Both the position numbers and the translations under genes were made by a program. A stretch of 64,000 bases of DNA from NORP240 sp942492445 (lineage in GTDB: Bacteria > Pseudomonadota > Gammaproteobacteria > Pseudomonadales > Pseudohongiellaceae), in assembly GCA_942492445.1 (NCBI GenBank), contig CALOEW010000003.1, positions 19,376 through 83,375 on the forward strand, in the 5' to 3' direction. The first letter of the stretch is position 1, and every line of letters starts with the position of its first letter. Shown one piece after another: positions 27,118 through 36,546 of the stretch. Below the pieces are notes generated by a model, which was given only the letters and a program-made list of their open reading frames with translations, was not told the DNA's origin and made no database searches.

Positions 27118-30033
27118 TTACTGATAGCTCTCGATGTCCGGACAGGCGCAGAAGAGGTTTCGATCGCCGTAGACATTGTCAATGCGGTTTACCGAAGGCC
27201 AGATTTTACCGTGCTGCAGATATTCGGCGGGGAATACGGCTTCTTTCCTGGAATAAGGCCTATCCCAGGAGTCATCAAGCAGATCAGCCAGAGTATGTGG
27301 CGCATTCTTGAGTGGATTGTTGATAGCGTCCAGCTCGCCCCGTTCCACCCGCCGGATCTCTTCGCGGATCGCGACCATGGCTTCGATAAAACGATCCAGT
27401 TCGGGTAATGACTCGCTCTCTGTCGGTTCAATCATAAGGGTGCCTGGAACCGGAAAGGACATTGTCGGGGCATGATACCCGTAGTCCATGAGTCGCTTGG
27501 CAATGTCCTCTTCTGTGATCCCGGACGCCTGCTTGAGCGGTCGCAGGTCGATGATGCACTCATGTGCCACCAGACCGGTACGGCCGGTATAGAGAACAGG
27601 GTAGTGTGCCGCCAACCTGGCGGCGATGTAGTTGGCATTCAGGATGGCCACCTGGGTCGCTTTCAAAAGCCCAGCCCCCCCCATCAGGGTAATGTAGGTC
27701 CAGGAAATCGGCAGAATTCCGGAACTACCCCACGGCGCGGCGGAAACTGCACCGTTGTCCTCCAGGCCATCCAGGGGAATAACGGTATGGCCTGCGAGAT
27801 GGGGAGCAAGGTGCTTTTTCACTCCGATTGGACCCATACCGGGACCACCACCGCCATGGGGTATGCAGAACGTTTTGTGCAGGTTCACATGGGAAACGTC
27901 AGCGCCGATGTCCGCCGGTCTGGAAACACCAACCAGAGCGTTGAGATTAGCCCCATCCATGTACACCTGGCCCCCTGCTTCATGCACAATCTGGCAGACT
28001 TCCCTGACCGCCTCCTCGTACACGCCATGTGTAGATGGGTAGGTGATCATCAGTGCGGCCAATGTGTCACCATGCTCTGCGACTTTGCGACGCAGGTCCG
28101 CCAGGTCGATGTTACCCTGGGCGTCACAGGAAACTACGACGACTTGCATTCCTATCATCTGGGCACTGGCGGGATTGGTGCCGTGGGCGGATTGGGGGAT
28201 CAGGCAGACTTTCCGTTGTTGCTCTCCCTCGCTGTCAAGGTATTTGCGAATGGCAAGCAGGCCGGCGTATTCACCCTGGGCGCCGGAGTTCGGCTGCATG
28301 CTGACAGCATCGAATCCTGTGATTTCCTGCAGCATCCCCTCCAGCTGGGCGATCATCTGTTGATAACCCTTGACCTGCTCTAGTGGGGAGAAGGGGTGAG
28401 GACTGCTGAACTCCTGCCAGGTGACAGGAATCATTTCCGTGCTGGCGTTCAGTTTCATTGTGCACGAACCCAATGGAATCATCGAGTGGGTCAGGGAGAT
28501 ATCCTTGTTTTCCAGCCGCTTGAGGTACCTGAGCATTTCAGTTTCGCTGTGGTGAGTATTGAACCAGGCGTGCTGAAGATACTCCGACTGTCTGACCAGG
28601 CTCATTGGAAACCGTGATGCTTCGTTTGTCAGAATTGCGTCCAGTTCAAGGACTGCCAGGCCACTGGAGTGGTCACCGAGTACCACCTGCCACAATAGCT
28701 GCAGGTCACTTTCAGCGGTACATTCGTCGACGCTAATGCTGACAGAATTTCCGTGATACCAGAGGTTCAGCCCGGCACTTTCTGCCCGAAACCTGACTGC
28801 TTGCTGCTCTTCCGGGGTTAATTCGAAGGTGACTGTATCGAAATAGTCCTGATACCGCAGCGTAATACCGCCGGCGCTCAGTCCCGCTGCCAGAATGCGG
28901 GCCATGCGATGGATGCGGGCGGCTATGCGCCTTATTCCCCCGGGGCCGTGGTACATGGCATAGAGTGCAGCGATTACCGCCAACAGTACCTGGGCGGTAC
29001 AGATGTTGCTATTGGCCTTTTCGCGCCGGATATGCTGCTCCCTGGTCTGAAGCGCCATCCGGTAAGCACGCCTGCCACGACTGTCCACCGAGACTCCGAT
29101 TATGCGCCCGGGAACCGCCCGTTTGTGCAGATCGCGGGTAGCAAGGAAAGCAGCGTGTGGACCGCCATAGCCCATGGGAACTCCGAACCTCTGGCTGGTG
29201 CCCACTACTACATCGGCACCCATTTCTCCGGGGGGCTTCAGCAGTGCAAGGCTCATAAGGTCGGCAGCCACGACCGCAACCCCCTGCTGTGCGTGCAGAA
29301 TCCCGATGGGCCCACTCAGGTCCCGGACTTCACCGGTGGCACCTGGATACTGGAATATTGCTCCAAACAGGCCTGACCGGGGCAGGGTATCCAGGTCATC
29401 GATCACCAGTTCAAAACCGAAGCACTCGGCCCGGGTCTTCAGTACATCAATGGTCTGGGGCAGGCACTTGTTATCGATGAAAAAGGTATTCGCCTGGCGG
29501 TTCTTGCTGACCCGGCGCGCCAACGCCATGGCTTCCGCAGCGGCAGTTGCTTCGTCCAGAAGCGAAGCGTTGGCCAGTTCCATAGCGGTCAGGTCGAGAA
29601 TCATTTGCTGGTACGCCAACAGACACTCCAGCCGGCCCTGGGAAATTTCCGGCTGATAAGGAGTGTACGCGGTATACCAGCCAGGGTTTTCCAGTACATT
29701 GCGAAGAATAACAGTCGGCGTGAGTGTGTCGTGGTACCCCAGTCCAATAAAGGAGCGTGCGGGCCTGTTCAGTGCCGCGAGTGCTTTCAGGCTGGACAAA
29801 GCCTGTGCTTCGGTGAAAGGCTGATTCAAGGCCAGGGGCTCGCGCAGGCGGATGCTGGCGGGAACCGCCTTCTCGATCAGGTCATCGAGGGAGGCAAGCT
29901 CCAGATAGTCCAGCATGGTGTGGATCTGCTCATCGCCGGGTCCAATATGGCGGTGGATAAATTCTTCCCGGTTTTGCAGATCCTCCAGAGACTCGTTGCT
30001 GTTGATCGAGGTTTCAGGCAGGACTTTATTCAT
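27118..30033 (-). CDS. gcvP: Glycine dehydrogenase (decarboxylating), P-protein
   Basis: The pyridoxal phosphate enzyme of the glycine cleavage system; it decarboxylates glycine and passes the aminomethyl group to lipoyl-GcvH. It is a fused single-chain P-protein of 971 residues (E. coli 957). The PLP lysine sits in HLNLHKTFCIPHGGGGPG. The N-terminal half is the usual non-catalytic repeat. It is the last gene of the gcvT-gcvH-gcvP operon, with 88 bases after gcvH. Confidence 0.96.
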   Translation of the reverse strand: MNKVLPETSINSNESLEDLQNREEFIHRHIGPGDEQIHTMLDYLELASLDDLIEKAVPASIRLREPLALNQPFTEAQALSSLKALAALNRPARSFIGLGYHDTLTPTVILRNVLENPGWYTAYTPYQPEISQGRLECLLAYQQMILDLTAMELANASLLDEATAAAEAMALARRVSKNRQANTFFIDNKCLPQTIDVLKTRAECFGFELVIDDLDTLPRSGLFGAIFQYPGATGEVRDLSGPIGILHAQQGVAVVAADLMSLALLKPPGEMGADVVVGTSQRFGVPMGYGGPHAAFLATRDLHKRAVPGRIIGVSVDSRGRRAYRMALQTREQHIRREKANSNICTAQVLLAVIAALYAMYHGPGGIRRIAARIHRMARILAAGLSAGGITLRYQDYFDTVTFELTPEEQQAVRFRAESAGLNLWYHGNSVSISVDECTAESDLQLLWQVVLGDHSSGLAVLELDAILTNEASRFPMSLVRQSEYLQHAWFNTHHSETEMLRYLKRLENKDISLTHSMIPLGSCTMKLNASTEMIPVTWQEFSSPHPFSPLEQVKGYQQMIAQLEGMLQEITGFDAVSMQPNSGAQGEYAGLLAIRKYLDSEGEQQRKVCLIPQSAHGTNPASAQMIGMQVVVVSCDAQGNIDLADLRRKVAEHGDTLAALMITYPSTHGVYEEAVREVCQIVHEAGGQVYMDGANLNALVGVSRPADIGADVSHVNLHKTFCIPHGGGGPGMGPIGVKKHLAPHLAGHTVIPLDGLEDNGAVSAAPWGSSGILPISWTYITLMGGAGLLKATQVAILNANYIAARLAAHYPVLYTGRTGLVAHECIIDLRPLKQASGITEEDIAKRLMDYGYHAPTMSFPVPGTLMIEPTESESLPELDRFIEAMVAIREEIRRVERGELDAINNPLKNAPHTLADLLDDSWDRPYSRKEAVFPAEYLQHGKIWPSVNRIDNVYGDRNLFCACPDIESYQ

Positions 30034-30121
30034 CGAGTCTCGGCAGGTAAGAAAAGGTCGGCATCAGACCAACCCTTTGGCGGTAGATCATTGAAATTGT
30101 AGAGTCGTTGTCAACGAATTG

Positions 30122-30511
30122 CTATTCTTCGTCACATATTTCCCGGTAGGCGTCCGCATCCAGCAATTCCTCCAGCTCGGAGTCGTCATCCACCGCGATA
30201 CGGAAGAACCACCCTTCGTCATACGGGTCGTTGTTGACGGTTTCCGGGGCGTCCACCAGTTTTTCATTGACTGCGATTATCTCGCCCGAGACCGGGGCAT
30301 AGATGTCGGAAGCGGCCTTTACGGATTCCACCACGGCAGCTTCGTCTCTGGCATTGACATGTGTTTCAAGTTCGGGCAATTCCACGAATACAATGTCTCC
30401 CAGGGCCTGCTGGGCATGGTCGCTGATACCCACGGTAACTGAGCCATCGTCTTCAACCTTTACCCATTCATGGGAACTGGTGTATTTCAAGTCTTCGGGA
30501 AACTTACTCAA
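30122..30511 (-). CDS. gcvH: Glycine cleavage system H protein
   Basis: The lipoyl-carrying shuttle protein of glycine cleavage, 129 residues. The lipoylated Lys is in VESVKAASDIYAPVSG, and the C-terminus has DPYDEGWFF. It lies in the middle of the gcv operon, 53 bases after gcvT. Confidence 0.97.
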   Translation of the reverse strand: MSKFPEDLKYTSSHEWVKVEDDGSVTVGISDHAQQALGDIVFVELPELETHVNARDEAAVVESVKAASDIYAPVSGEIIAVNEKLVDAPETVNNDPYDEGWFFRIAVDDDSELEELLDADAYREICDEE

Positions 30512-30564
30512 GGGTTTTTCCTCGTTCGGAGTATCCGGTGCTTTAAAGGAGTTTTTAAGGGATT

Positions 30565-31656
30565 CTACTCAAACACCTTCTTACCGAACCTGACGAAATT
30601 GGGTTTGACCATGCGCACAGGTGTCGGCGTGCCACGCAGTTCGACCTCGCAGGAGGAACTGTTGGGCGGAATTCTAGCCAAAGCGATGGAATGCTTCAAT
30701 GTGGGCGAATAACTACCGCTGGTGATGACACCCTCTCCTTCGTCGGAGATTACCCGCTGGCCCTCCCTCAGGACACCCCGGGTCTCCAGCACCAGCCCGG
30801 TCAGGATCGGAAACTGATTCTGTTCTCTCAGTTTAAGATGCCCGGCTACCGCGGCTCTGCCGATAAAGTCTCTGTTTTCCGGCTCCCAGGCAATGGTCTG
30901 TTCCATGTTGGCTGCCAGGGGGGAAATGGTTTCGTCCATGTCATGTCCGTACAGGTTCATGCCGGCTTCCAATCGCAGGGTATCCCGTGCCCCGAGCCCG
31001 ACGGGTTTTACTCCAGCCGCCAGAAGCTTGTCCCAAATCTGCGGTGCTTCAGTATCCGGGAAGATAAGCTCGAGGCCTTTTTCGCCCGTGTATCCGGTAC
31101 GGGCTATGAACCAACCCCCCGGTAATTCGACTCCGCGGAAATTCCCGAGGGCCAGAACTTTTTCCCTCCACTCGATGGGGATAACCTCACAAACCCGGTC
31201 AATGGACCGGGGACCGTGAACAGCGAGAATGGCAAGTTCCGGCCTTTCCGTAATCGCAACATCATAGCCCAAAGACTTCCGGCTCAGCCAATCAAGGTCT
31301 TTCGCCCTTGTGGCGCAGTTGACTACCAGCCGGTAGCCGTAGCTCATCAGGTAGGCAATAAGGTCGTCGAGGACACCGCCCTCTTCGTTAAGCATAGCAC
31401 TGTACAGAGCGCGACCCACCTCATTCAGCCTTGCCACGTCGTTGGCGAGCAGAAACCGGAGAAAATCACGGGCCTGTCCGCCGGATACATCCACCACGGT
31501 CATATGGGACACGTCGAAAACGCCCGCGTGAAGGCGAACCTGGTTATGTTCCTCTATCTGCGAACCATAGTTAATTGGCATGTCCCAACCGGCGAAATCA
31601 ATCATTCTGGCGCCGGCATCCAGGTGCTTCTGGTAAAGAGCGGTCTGCTTACCCAT
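30565..31656 (-). CDS. gcvT: Aminomethyltransferase (glycine cleavage T protein)
   Basis: Transfers the methylene group from lipoyl-GcvH to tetrahydrofolate and releases ammonia. It has 363 residues. FAGWDMPINYGSQIEEH at the N-terminus and the folate-site region ARTGYTGEKGLEL are typical. It is the first gene of the gcv operon. The 198 bases upstream were checked for a glycine riboswitch and none was recognised. A GcvR-like regulator is encoded at 49301-49813. Confidence 0.96.
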   Translation of the reverse strand: MGKQTALYQKHLDAGARMIDFAGWDMPINYGSQIEEHNQVRLHAGVFDVSHMTVVDVSGGQARDFLRFLLANDVARLNEVGRALYSAMLNEEGGVLDDLIAYLMSYGYRLVVNCATRAKDLDWLSRKSLGYDVAITERPELAILAVHGPRSIDRVCEVIPIEWREKVLALGNFRGVELPGGWFIARTGYTGEKGLELIFPDTEAPQIWDKLLAAGVKPVGLGARDTLRLEAGMNLYGHDMDETISPLAANMEQTIAWEPENRDFIGRAAVAGHLKLREQNQFPILTGLVLETRGVLREGQRVISDEGEGVITSGSYSPTLKHSIALARIPPNSSSCEVELRGTPTPVRMVKPNFVRFGKKVFE

Positions 31657-31854
31657 CTAAATACAGCCTCCGGGAACAATTCCATTTGAGTAGTGTAACG
31701 GCAGGGCCAGCTGAATCAAGTTCGGTCATCGACGATGTTGTACTCGTCAGTAGGCCCTGTCGGGCCGGGGCATGACAAAGTTCATGGGGTTACGGATACA
31801 CTTGACAGAGGAGCCCTTACCGGCAAGGCACTTGGCTCTGATCTGGTAATTTCC

Positions 31855-32256
31855 TCAGTAAATCATTTCTGGATCATGGTAGTACTTGAATTCGAGTACA
31901 TTGTTTGACGGGTCGAGAAACGCTACCGTCAGGTGTTGTTCCCGTTCACCTTTAAATCGGGTCGACATTGCCTGCAGAATTCTTGCTCCCCTAGCCATGG
32001 CCGTTTCCGTAAGCGTTTGAAAATCGCTTCTGTCCAGAAAGGTGATGCCGAAGTGACGTGGGTACATCCGGGGGTTGCTGTCAACGGATTCCGGGGCCAG
32101 GTGACAGACAACCTGATCTCCAAAAAAATCCAGAGTTATCCTGTCATCATCCCTTCGGGCCCTGCGACAGCCGAGAATCCGGGTATAGAAGTCTTCGGCG
32201 CGGTCAAGATCATCACAGGGGATTGCCAGGTGAAATACATTTTTTACACTTCTCAT
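31855..32256 (-). CDS. VOC-superfamily protein (glyoxalase/dioxygenase fold)
   Basis: A 133-residue protein with the vicinal-oxygen-chelate fold. The N-terminal motif VFHLAIPCDDLDRAEDFY and the C-terminal LDPSNNVLEFKYY place possible metal ligands (His and Glu) as in the family. I chose the ATG at 32256 over the longer frame to 32286, which adds residues with no family counterpart and would overlap the upstream gene. The reaction is unknown. It overlaps or nearly touches the DUF5916 gene and may be cotranscribed with it. Confidence 0.8.
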   Translation of the reverse strand: MRSVKNVFHLAIPCDDLDRAEDFYTRILGCRRARRDDDRITLDFFGDQVVCHLAPESVDSNPRMYPRHFGITFLDRSDFQTLTETAMARGARILQAMSTRFKGEREQHLTVAFLDPSNNVLEFKYYHDPEMIY

Positions 32257-32282
32257 GATGTGCTCCTGATTGCCGCAAGGGA

Positions 32283-34526
32283 TCATGGTTGCCAGGCATA
32301 GCTGAACTTGGCGAATACAGTCCGATCTGTAGATTCGAGTGAGTCGTAAACATCGTTTTGAAATCCAGAGTCAGAATAACCGATAAAAAACCGCGATGCT
32401 GCATTGATTCTATAGCTGTAAAGTAACTGGTTTGCCAAAGTTTTAGAGCGCTCTTCAACTGGATTCAGGTAAAGGGAGGGATTTCGGTCCTGGTCGGTGT
32501 ATTGCAGGGTAAAGCGAAGAAAGCTTCGGGGATTGAATTGGTAGGTAACTCTGGCGTCAGTGAGATTGGCGGTAAATAGTCGACCATCGTCCACCTTGAA
32601 CTCCTGGAATGTGTGTTCCAGGTTCATTTGCAGGTGCGGTCCCCAGTTGTAGCTGATTTCAGGACCCAGGCGAAATGAGCGACCAAGTCGCGTGTTGGCG
32701 AAATCCACAACATCTTCGAGTCGGATGTATGTGCTTAGAAACAGGTCAGCACTAGGCTGAAAACTCAGGCGTACCTGATTAAACTGTTCGTTAAAATACT
32801 TGCCATTGAAAAATGTCTTGCTGCCACCAAAGAGTCCATTGAGCCGGGATTGCAACGGTCCGTCCATTTCCAGGAAGAATTCCAGCTCCTCCTCCAGCTT
32901 CAACCCCGACTGATCGAAGGTTTTATCCCAATCGGCCGCGAACCAGATGCGGTTGAAGAAGTTGTCGTCCCAGCGCCAGGTGTGACCGGCACGTAACGTG
33001 AGGCGGCGGAAATCCACTTGATTGACAAAGCCCAGGTCGGCACGAAAGCTTTCGCCGTAGTCTACATAATTTATCCACCAGTCCCAACGACGGTCACGAT
33101 GACGATAGTCGATTACATGAGTCTGATCGCTGATCTCGGGGAGCTGATTGAAGCGGTCCTGTACTGCGGCAGGGTACCGGGATCTCGAGTGAAGTGTCTG
33201 AACAGTCAGCGTATCACTGTTGGTCAATTGAAACACGCCATCGATGCCTGTCACTGTATTGCGGTATCCATCGCCCTGCCGATCAGTTACGACAGCACCG
33301 AGTGTGGAATTGTCCATAACATCATAACGGTAGCGGAAAATTGACACATCAGTCTGTGTATTGCCAAGTGTTGCAATGCTTGAGCCCAGGCTGCGGGGAA
33401 TCAGGAAGCTTGTCGAAGTGTCATTGGCGGCAAGCAGGCCGTAGGTATGGTTCCCGGATTTCCCCGTCAATTTTGCTCCATAATCGGGCGCGGCGATATT
33501 ACGAGTATGCACCAGATTGAGGTAGGTGTTGAAGTAATCGGCTCCGTCGAGGAAAAAGGTCCGCCTTTCTGGAATAAAAATACTAAAAGTTGTGTTGGTG
33601 TCCAGAATAGTGCGATCGGCTTCAACCTGGGAGAAGTCCGGATTCAGGGTGGCATTAAAGTAAAGATTCTGGTTTATGCCCCAGCGCAAGTCCAGGCTGG
33701 CCTGAGGGTCCAGATCTTCGGATTCCCAATCGCCAACTGCGGGATCCCGGGTCTGGATATAGCTCGTTGTAACGGTGGGTATGATTTCCAGATTGCGACC
33801 GGGTTGAAGGTCGGAAAATCCCTGGGCTTTGCCAATATCACAAAGGTAGCAGGAGATATTCAGATTTCGAGGTCGGTTACTGATACTGTAATCACGATCA
33901 CGAGGGTAGCGCCTGACGAAATTTATACCCCAGGTCTGTTGTTCAAGCCCCTCGGCAAACCTCAGCTGTTTCAGTGGGATTGCCATTTCGACCGTATAAC
34001 TGTCCTCATTGATTCTGCCGGCACTGTCCCAGATTGCATTCCAGGAACTGTCGTAGCGATCGTTGACATCGTCATTGATTGCATCCAACTGTACTCCAAA
34101 TGGATTGGCAAAAAATTCATACGCCCGGCGTTCATCGTTGAATGTGTCCAGCACGATTCCGACCCGGTCGTTAGCCTGAACGTCGTCCCGATCCCGGTAA
34201 AAGGCTCTGATCTGGGTTACATCGGGATCCCAGGATATGAATGCGACGTACAATACTTCGCCATCCTCCATGATAAGGGCATCGGAAGTTACCCGCGCCT
34301 GGATGTTCTCTCCGGGGTTGGTTTCGATATCCAGCAGGACTCTCTGCGCTGCTGCCCATTCCAGTTCACCGATGCGGCCGTCAATCATTGGAGGGTTGCT
34401 GGTTCGGGGTATCTGAAAATCAATTTCAGGTGTCTGCGCCGTAAGCAGCGTGGAAAAGCAAAGCAGTATGAGCGCAATTGAGGCCTGCGGGTCGCACCGG
34501 CGATGGAAAAAATGGGAGGCTTGCAT
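32283..34526 (-). CDS. DUF5916 outer-membrane protein with CBM9-like N-terminal domain
   Basis: About 747 residues. A signal peptide (IALILLCFSTLLTAQ) is cleaved near residue 31. The next 200 residues look like a carbohydrate-binding CBM9 domain (PPMIDGRIGELEWAAAQ, FYRDRDDVQANDRVGIVLDTF). The rest is rich in alternating Tyr/Phe/Arg strands ending in an aromatic residue, as in DUF5916 beta-barrels, with the last residues FSYAWQP. The role is unknown; binding or uptake of a polysaccharide fragment is a guess from the domain. It stands on the minus strand downstream of the candidate selenoprotein gene. Confidence 0.8.
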   Translation of the reverse strand: MQASHFFHRRCDPQASIALILLCFSTLLTAQTPEIDFQIPRTSNPPMIDGRIGELEWAAAQRVLLDIETNPGENIQARVTSDALIMEDGEVLYVAFISWDPDVTQIRAFYRDRDDVQANDRVGIVLDTFNDERRAYEFFANPFGVQLDAINDDVNDRYDSSWNAIWDSAGRINEDSYTVEMAIPLKQLRFAEGLEQQTWGINFVRRYPRDRDYSISNRPRNLNISCYLCDIGKAQGFSDLQPGRNLEIIPTVTTSYIQTRDPAVGDWESEDLDPQASLDLRWGINQNLYFNATLNPDFSQVEADRTILDTNTTFSIFIPERRTFFLDGADYFNTYLNLVHTRNIAAPDYGAKLTGKSGNHTYGLLAANDTSTSFLIPRSLGSSIATLGNTQTDVSIFRYRYDVMDNSTLGAVVTDRQGDGYRNTVTGIDGVFQLTNSDTLTVQTLHSRSRYPAAVQDRFNQLPEISDQTHVIDYRHRDRRWDWWINYVDYGESFRADLGFVNQVDFRRLTLRAGHTWRWDDNFFNRIWFAADWDKTFDQSGLKLEEELEFFLEMDGPLQSRLNGLFGGSKTFFNGKYFNEQFNQVRLSFQPSADLFLSTYIRLEDVVDFANTRLGRSFRLGPEISYNWGPHLQMNLEHTFQEFKVDDGRLFTANLTDARVTYQFNPRSFLRFTLQYTDQDRNPSLYLNPVEERSKTLANQLLYSYRINAASRFFIGYSDSGFQNDVYDSLESTDRTVFAKFSYAWQP

Positions 34527-34736
34527 GGCTATTGTCCCGACTCGAGTACGGGGCTACTCCGTGCTGAGTGAACCGTTCGACCAACAGAGGATCCTGAAGG
34601 TTCGGGAGTATACAGGGAATTATCCGTCGCGGCCCAGTCTGAAGTCGGCTGTTAAGCTGCCACCAGCACAATTCTGGCAGTTGGAAGACTATTGCGCGCC
34701 TGTGGGAAGTCTGGTCTACAATTGGTTGTGGCGACA

Positions 34737-34766
34737 GCGGCGGACCACCGGTCGATGGTCCACCGC
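34737..34766 (-). other. Stem-loop downstream of the redoxin gene
   Basis: The stem GCGG-c-GGACCA pairs with TGGTCC-a-CCGC around an 8-base loop. It lies 25 bases after the redoxin stop in the minus direction. No T-run follows, so it is not a standard intrinsic terminator; it could stabilise the 3' end. Nothing else was recognised between 34527 and 34791. Confidence 0.4.
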
Positions 34767-34791
34767 GGTTGGCGGGTTTCGGTCGGGATTA

Positions 34792-35373
34792 TCACATATC
34801 CGCCGCTGCCTCCAGTACGTTGGCGAAGTCCGGTCTGAGTCGATAATCCTCCTCGGCAAACTTATAACGGATCACTCCATCCGGATCGATAAGGAAAATA
34901 CCGGGATAGGGTACTCCCCATGGGCGGTCTCCGGGTTCGAAATCAGTGGTATTGAGGATGCCGAAAGCTGTGAAATGCCTCCTTTCCAGATCCTGTAACA
35001 AAGTAAATTCGATGCCTTCATCGAGTTCGACCTCCTTGAGAAACTCATAGGGATCATAGGTCATGGCGGCGATTCCGATGCCCAGGTCAGAAAACTGGTC
35101 GTGAATTTCTGTCAGCTGCACGAGCTGAGCTTTGCAGTAAGGTCACCAGTCGAATGATCGGCTGAACATGATTAACAGTCCGTTTTCGCCAACCAGGTCT
35201 TCGAAGGTCTTGATTTCGCCGTTCTGATCCGGAGCCTCAATCGGCGCCATGGTGCTGCCGACGGCAAAATCTGGAGCCCACACGAAATCCTGGGCCTGCA
35301 CCACTGATACCGTGAAAAACGTGAAAACCAGTAAGAGCAGACCGGTCGGTAGTTGGAACAGCTTTTTCTTCAT
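34792..35373 (-). CDS. Secreted redoxin (peroxiredoxin/thioredoxin-like), probable selenoprotein with in-frame TGA
   Basis: A 193-residue redoxin if the TGA at 35143-35145 is read as selenocysteine. A signal peptide (residues 1-27: KKKLFQLPTGLLLLVFTFF, ending VVQAQ) exports it. The redox motif would be D-W-U-P-Y-C-K, with Sec at residue 77 in place of the first Cys of C-x-x-C. The fold continues with AQLVQL, GIGIAAMTYD and PGIFLIDPDGVIRYKF. All residues on both sides are in frame and fit the AhpC/TSA fold, so the TGA is the only break. A bacterial SECIS-like hairpin follows it. Alternative: a base error changed a Cys codon. No selA, selB or selD gene is in this window. Confidence 0.75.
35112..35128 (-). 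promoter_or_regulatory. SECIS-like stem-loop after the redoxin TGA
   Basis: In the mRNA, UCAGCU pairs with AGCUGA (six base pairs) around the loop CGUGC. The stem begins 15 bases after the UGA, and the loop G is at base 22. Bacterial SECIS elements are known for a short stem with a G in the first two loop positions at roughly this distance from the UGA; this hairpin meets those rules. Confidence 0.65.
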
Positions 35374-35512
35374 TGTTGTGCCTCGCAGGTACGTTGGATG
35401 ATTGCAAACTTTATCGGATTCAGAACGAACAGGTCGCCTTGTGTATTTTCTGTCCAGCCACTCCGATGGACGCTGGTCAGGGCCCGATTCAGCCCGGCCA
35501 GGTACAAAGGGG

Positions 35513-36250
35513 CTACTGCAGTTCGGTAAGAAATCGGTCCGTTCTGGGCAGGAAACGGTTATCCGAATCCAGCGAAAACACGACCGAACTTGAGCGCCCG
35601 ATTAATTCATCGCGTGGAACGAAACTGTAGGCACGGCTGTCGGCGCTGTTGTCGCGATTGTCGCCAAGAACAAAGTAGTGACCGTCCGGAACCGTAACGG
35701 GGCCGTAGTTTCGCATCGTGCGGCTGAAGTAGCTGGTTGACAACTTGGCCTGATGGGCGTGTTCAGGAAGCTGTTCAATAATGATCATTGAATCCTCATC
35801 TTCTGTCACTATCCGATAATCGGCCGGCTCTCCGTTGATTACCAGAGCATTGTCATGCATGTAAACTGAATCACCTGGTAAACCGACGATACGCTTTACC
35901 AGGCGTTTGCCGGCCTGGTGGGAATCGATAATAACGATATCGCCACGTTGAGGGTCGCTGACGCTGCCAAGGGATATCTCGGTAAACGGTATTTTGACGT
36001 CGTAGGCCAGCTTGTTGACCCAGACCTTGTCCCCATCCAGCAGTGTCGGCTGCATCGAAGCCCCTGAAATAGAGCTGAGATCGGCGATGGCGCTTTTAAA
36101 AAAGACGATACAGCAGAGCAGTAGCAGAAAGTGCCGGTTCTCCCGCCAGAATAAGTTGAGACCTCCCGCTATCCGGTCAGTAAGGTGTGCTTTGTATTTC
36201 AGCATTCCCGGCTGCTCCCTCGATTTCTGCAAGCTGTCCTGTGGAGACAT
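35513..36250 (-). CDS. lepB: Signal peptidase I
   Basis: The membrane serine protease that removes Sec/Tat signal peptides. The catalytic Ser is in SGASMQPTLLDGD, the Lys in KRLVKRIVGLPGDS, and the box E-like VLGDNRDNSADSR is intact. One membrane segment (HFLLLLCCIVFFKSAI) precedes the catalytic domain; at 245 residues it is shorter than the E. coli enzyme (323), which has two. The ATG at 36250 gives this length. It is followed on the same strand by the redoxin gene, 139 bases on. Confidence 0.92.
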   Translation of the reverse strand: MSPQDSLQKSREQPGMLKYKAHLTDRIAGGLNLFWRENRHFLLLLCCIVFFKSAIADLSSISGASMQPTLLDGDKVWVNKLAYDVKIPFTEISLGSVSDPQRGDIVIIDSHQAGKRLVKRIVGLPGDSVYMHDNALVINGEPADYRIVTEDEDSMIIIEQLPEHAHQAKLSTSYFSRTMRNYGPVTVPDGHYFVLGDNRDNSADSRAYSFVPRDELIGRSSSVVFSLDSDNRFLPRTDRFLTELQ

Positions 36251-36546
36251 TATGCGGCCCTCCCGGGAAAATACAATACCGGTAACCCCAGCAGTCTGGA
36301 AATCGTGGCGAAAAGAGTCCCTGTTATGGGGCCAGGCTGCGCTTCCCGGCTATGTACTGCCGTCATGATCATGCTGAGCAGGCCTATCGGACTGAACATC
36401 ACATGAAGTGTCAGGGGTTCCCTGGAAGTTGAAAACTGCATTACCAACCGCTGGTGACTGTACCGATTTATGGAGAAACATTATAGACTCAAGGCGAAAC
36501 CCGATTCCTGCACGCCGATTCAAGTACTTTGACTCATGATCCGATC

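Noticed and set aside
31743..31750. CTGACGAG on the minus strand, like a hammerhead ribozyme core
   Set aside because: The second core motif GAAA and the closing stems are missing at the right distance; only CGAAC follows.
31657..31854. Possible glycine riboswitch upstream of gcvT
   Set aside because: The region lacks the conserved glycine riboswitch core; I could not place the paired elements on the minus strand.
33447..34481. Long 344-residue frame antisense to the DUF5916 gene
   Set aside because: It is a shadow of the real gene; composition is irregular and no family is recognised.
36250..36447. 65-residue frame whose TAA overlaps the lepB ATG
   Set aside because: The overlap is suggestive, but the residues look random, with no signal, membrane segment or known family.
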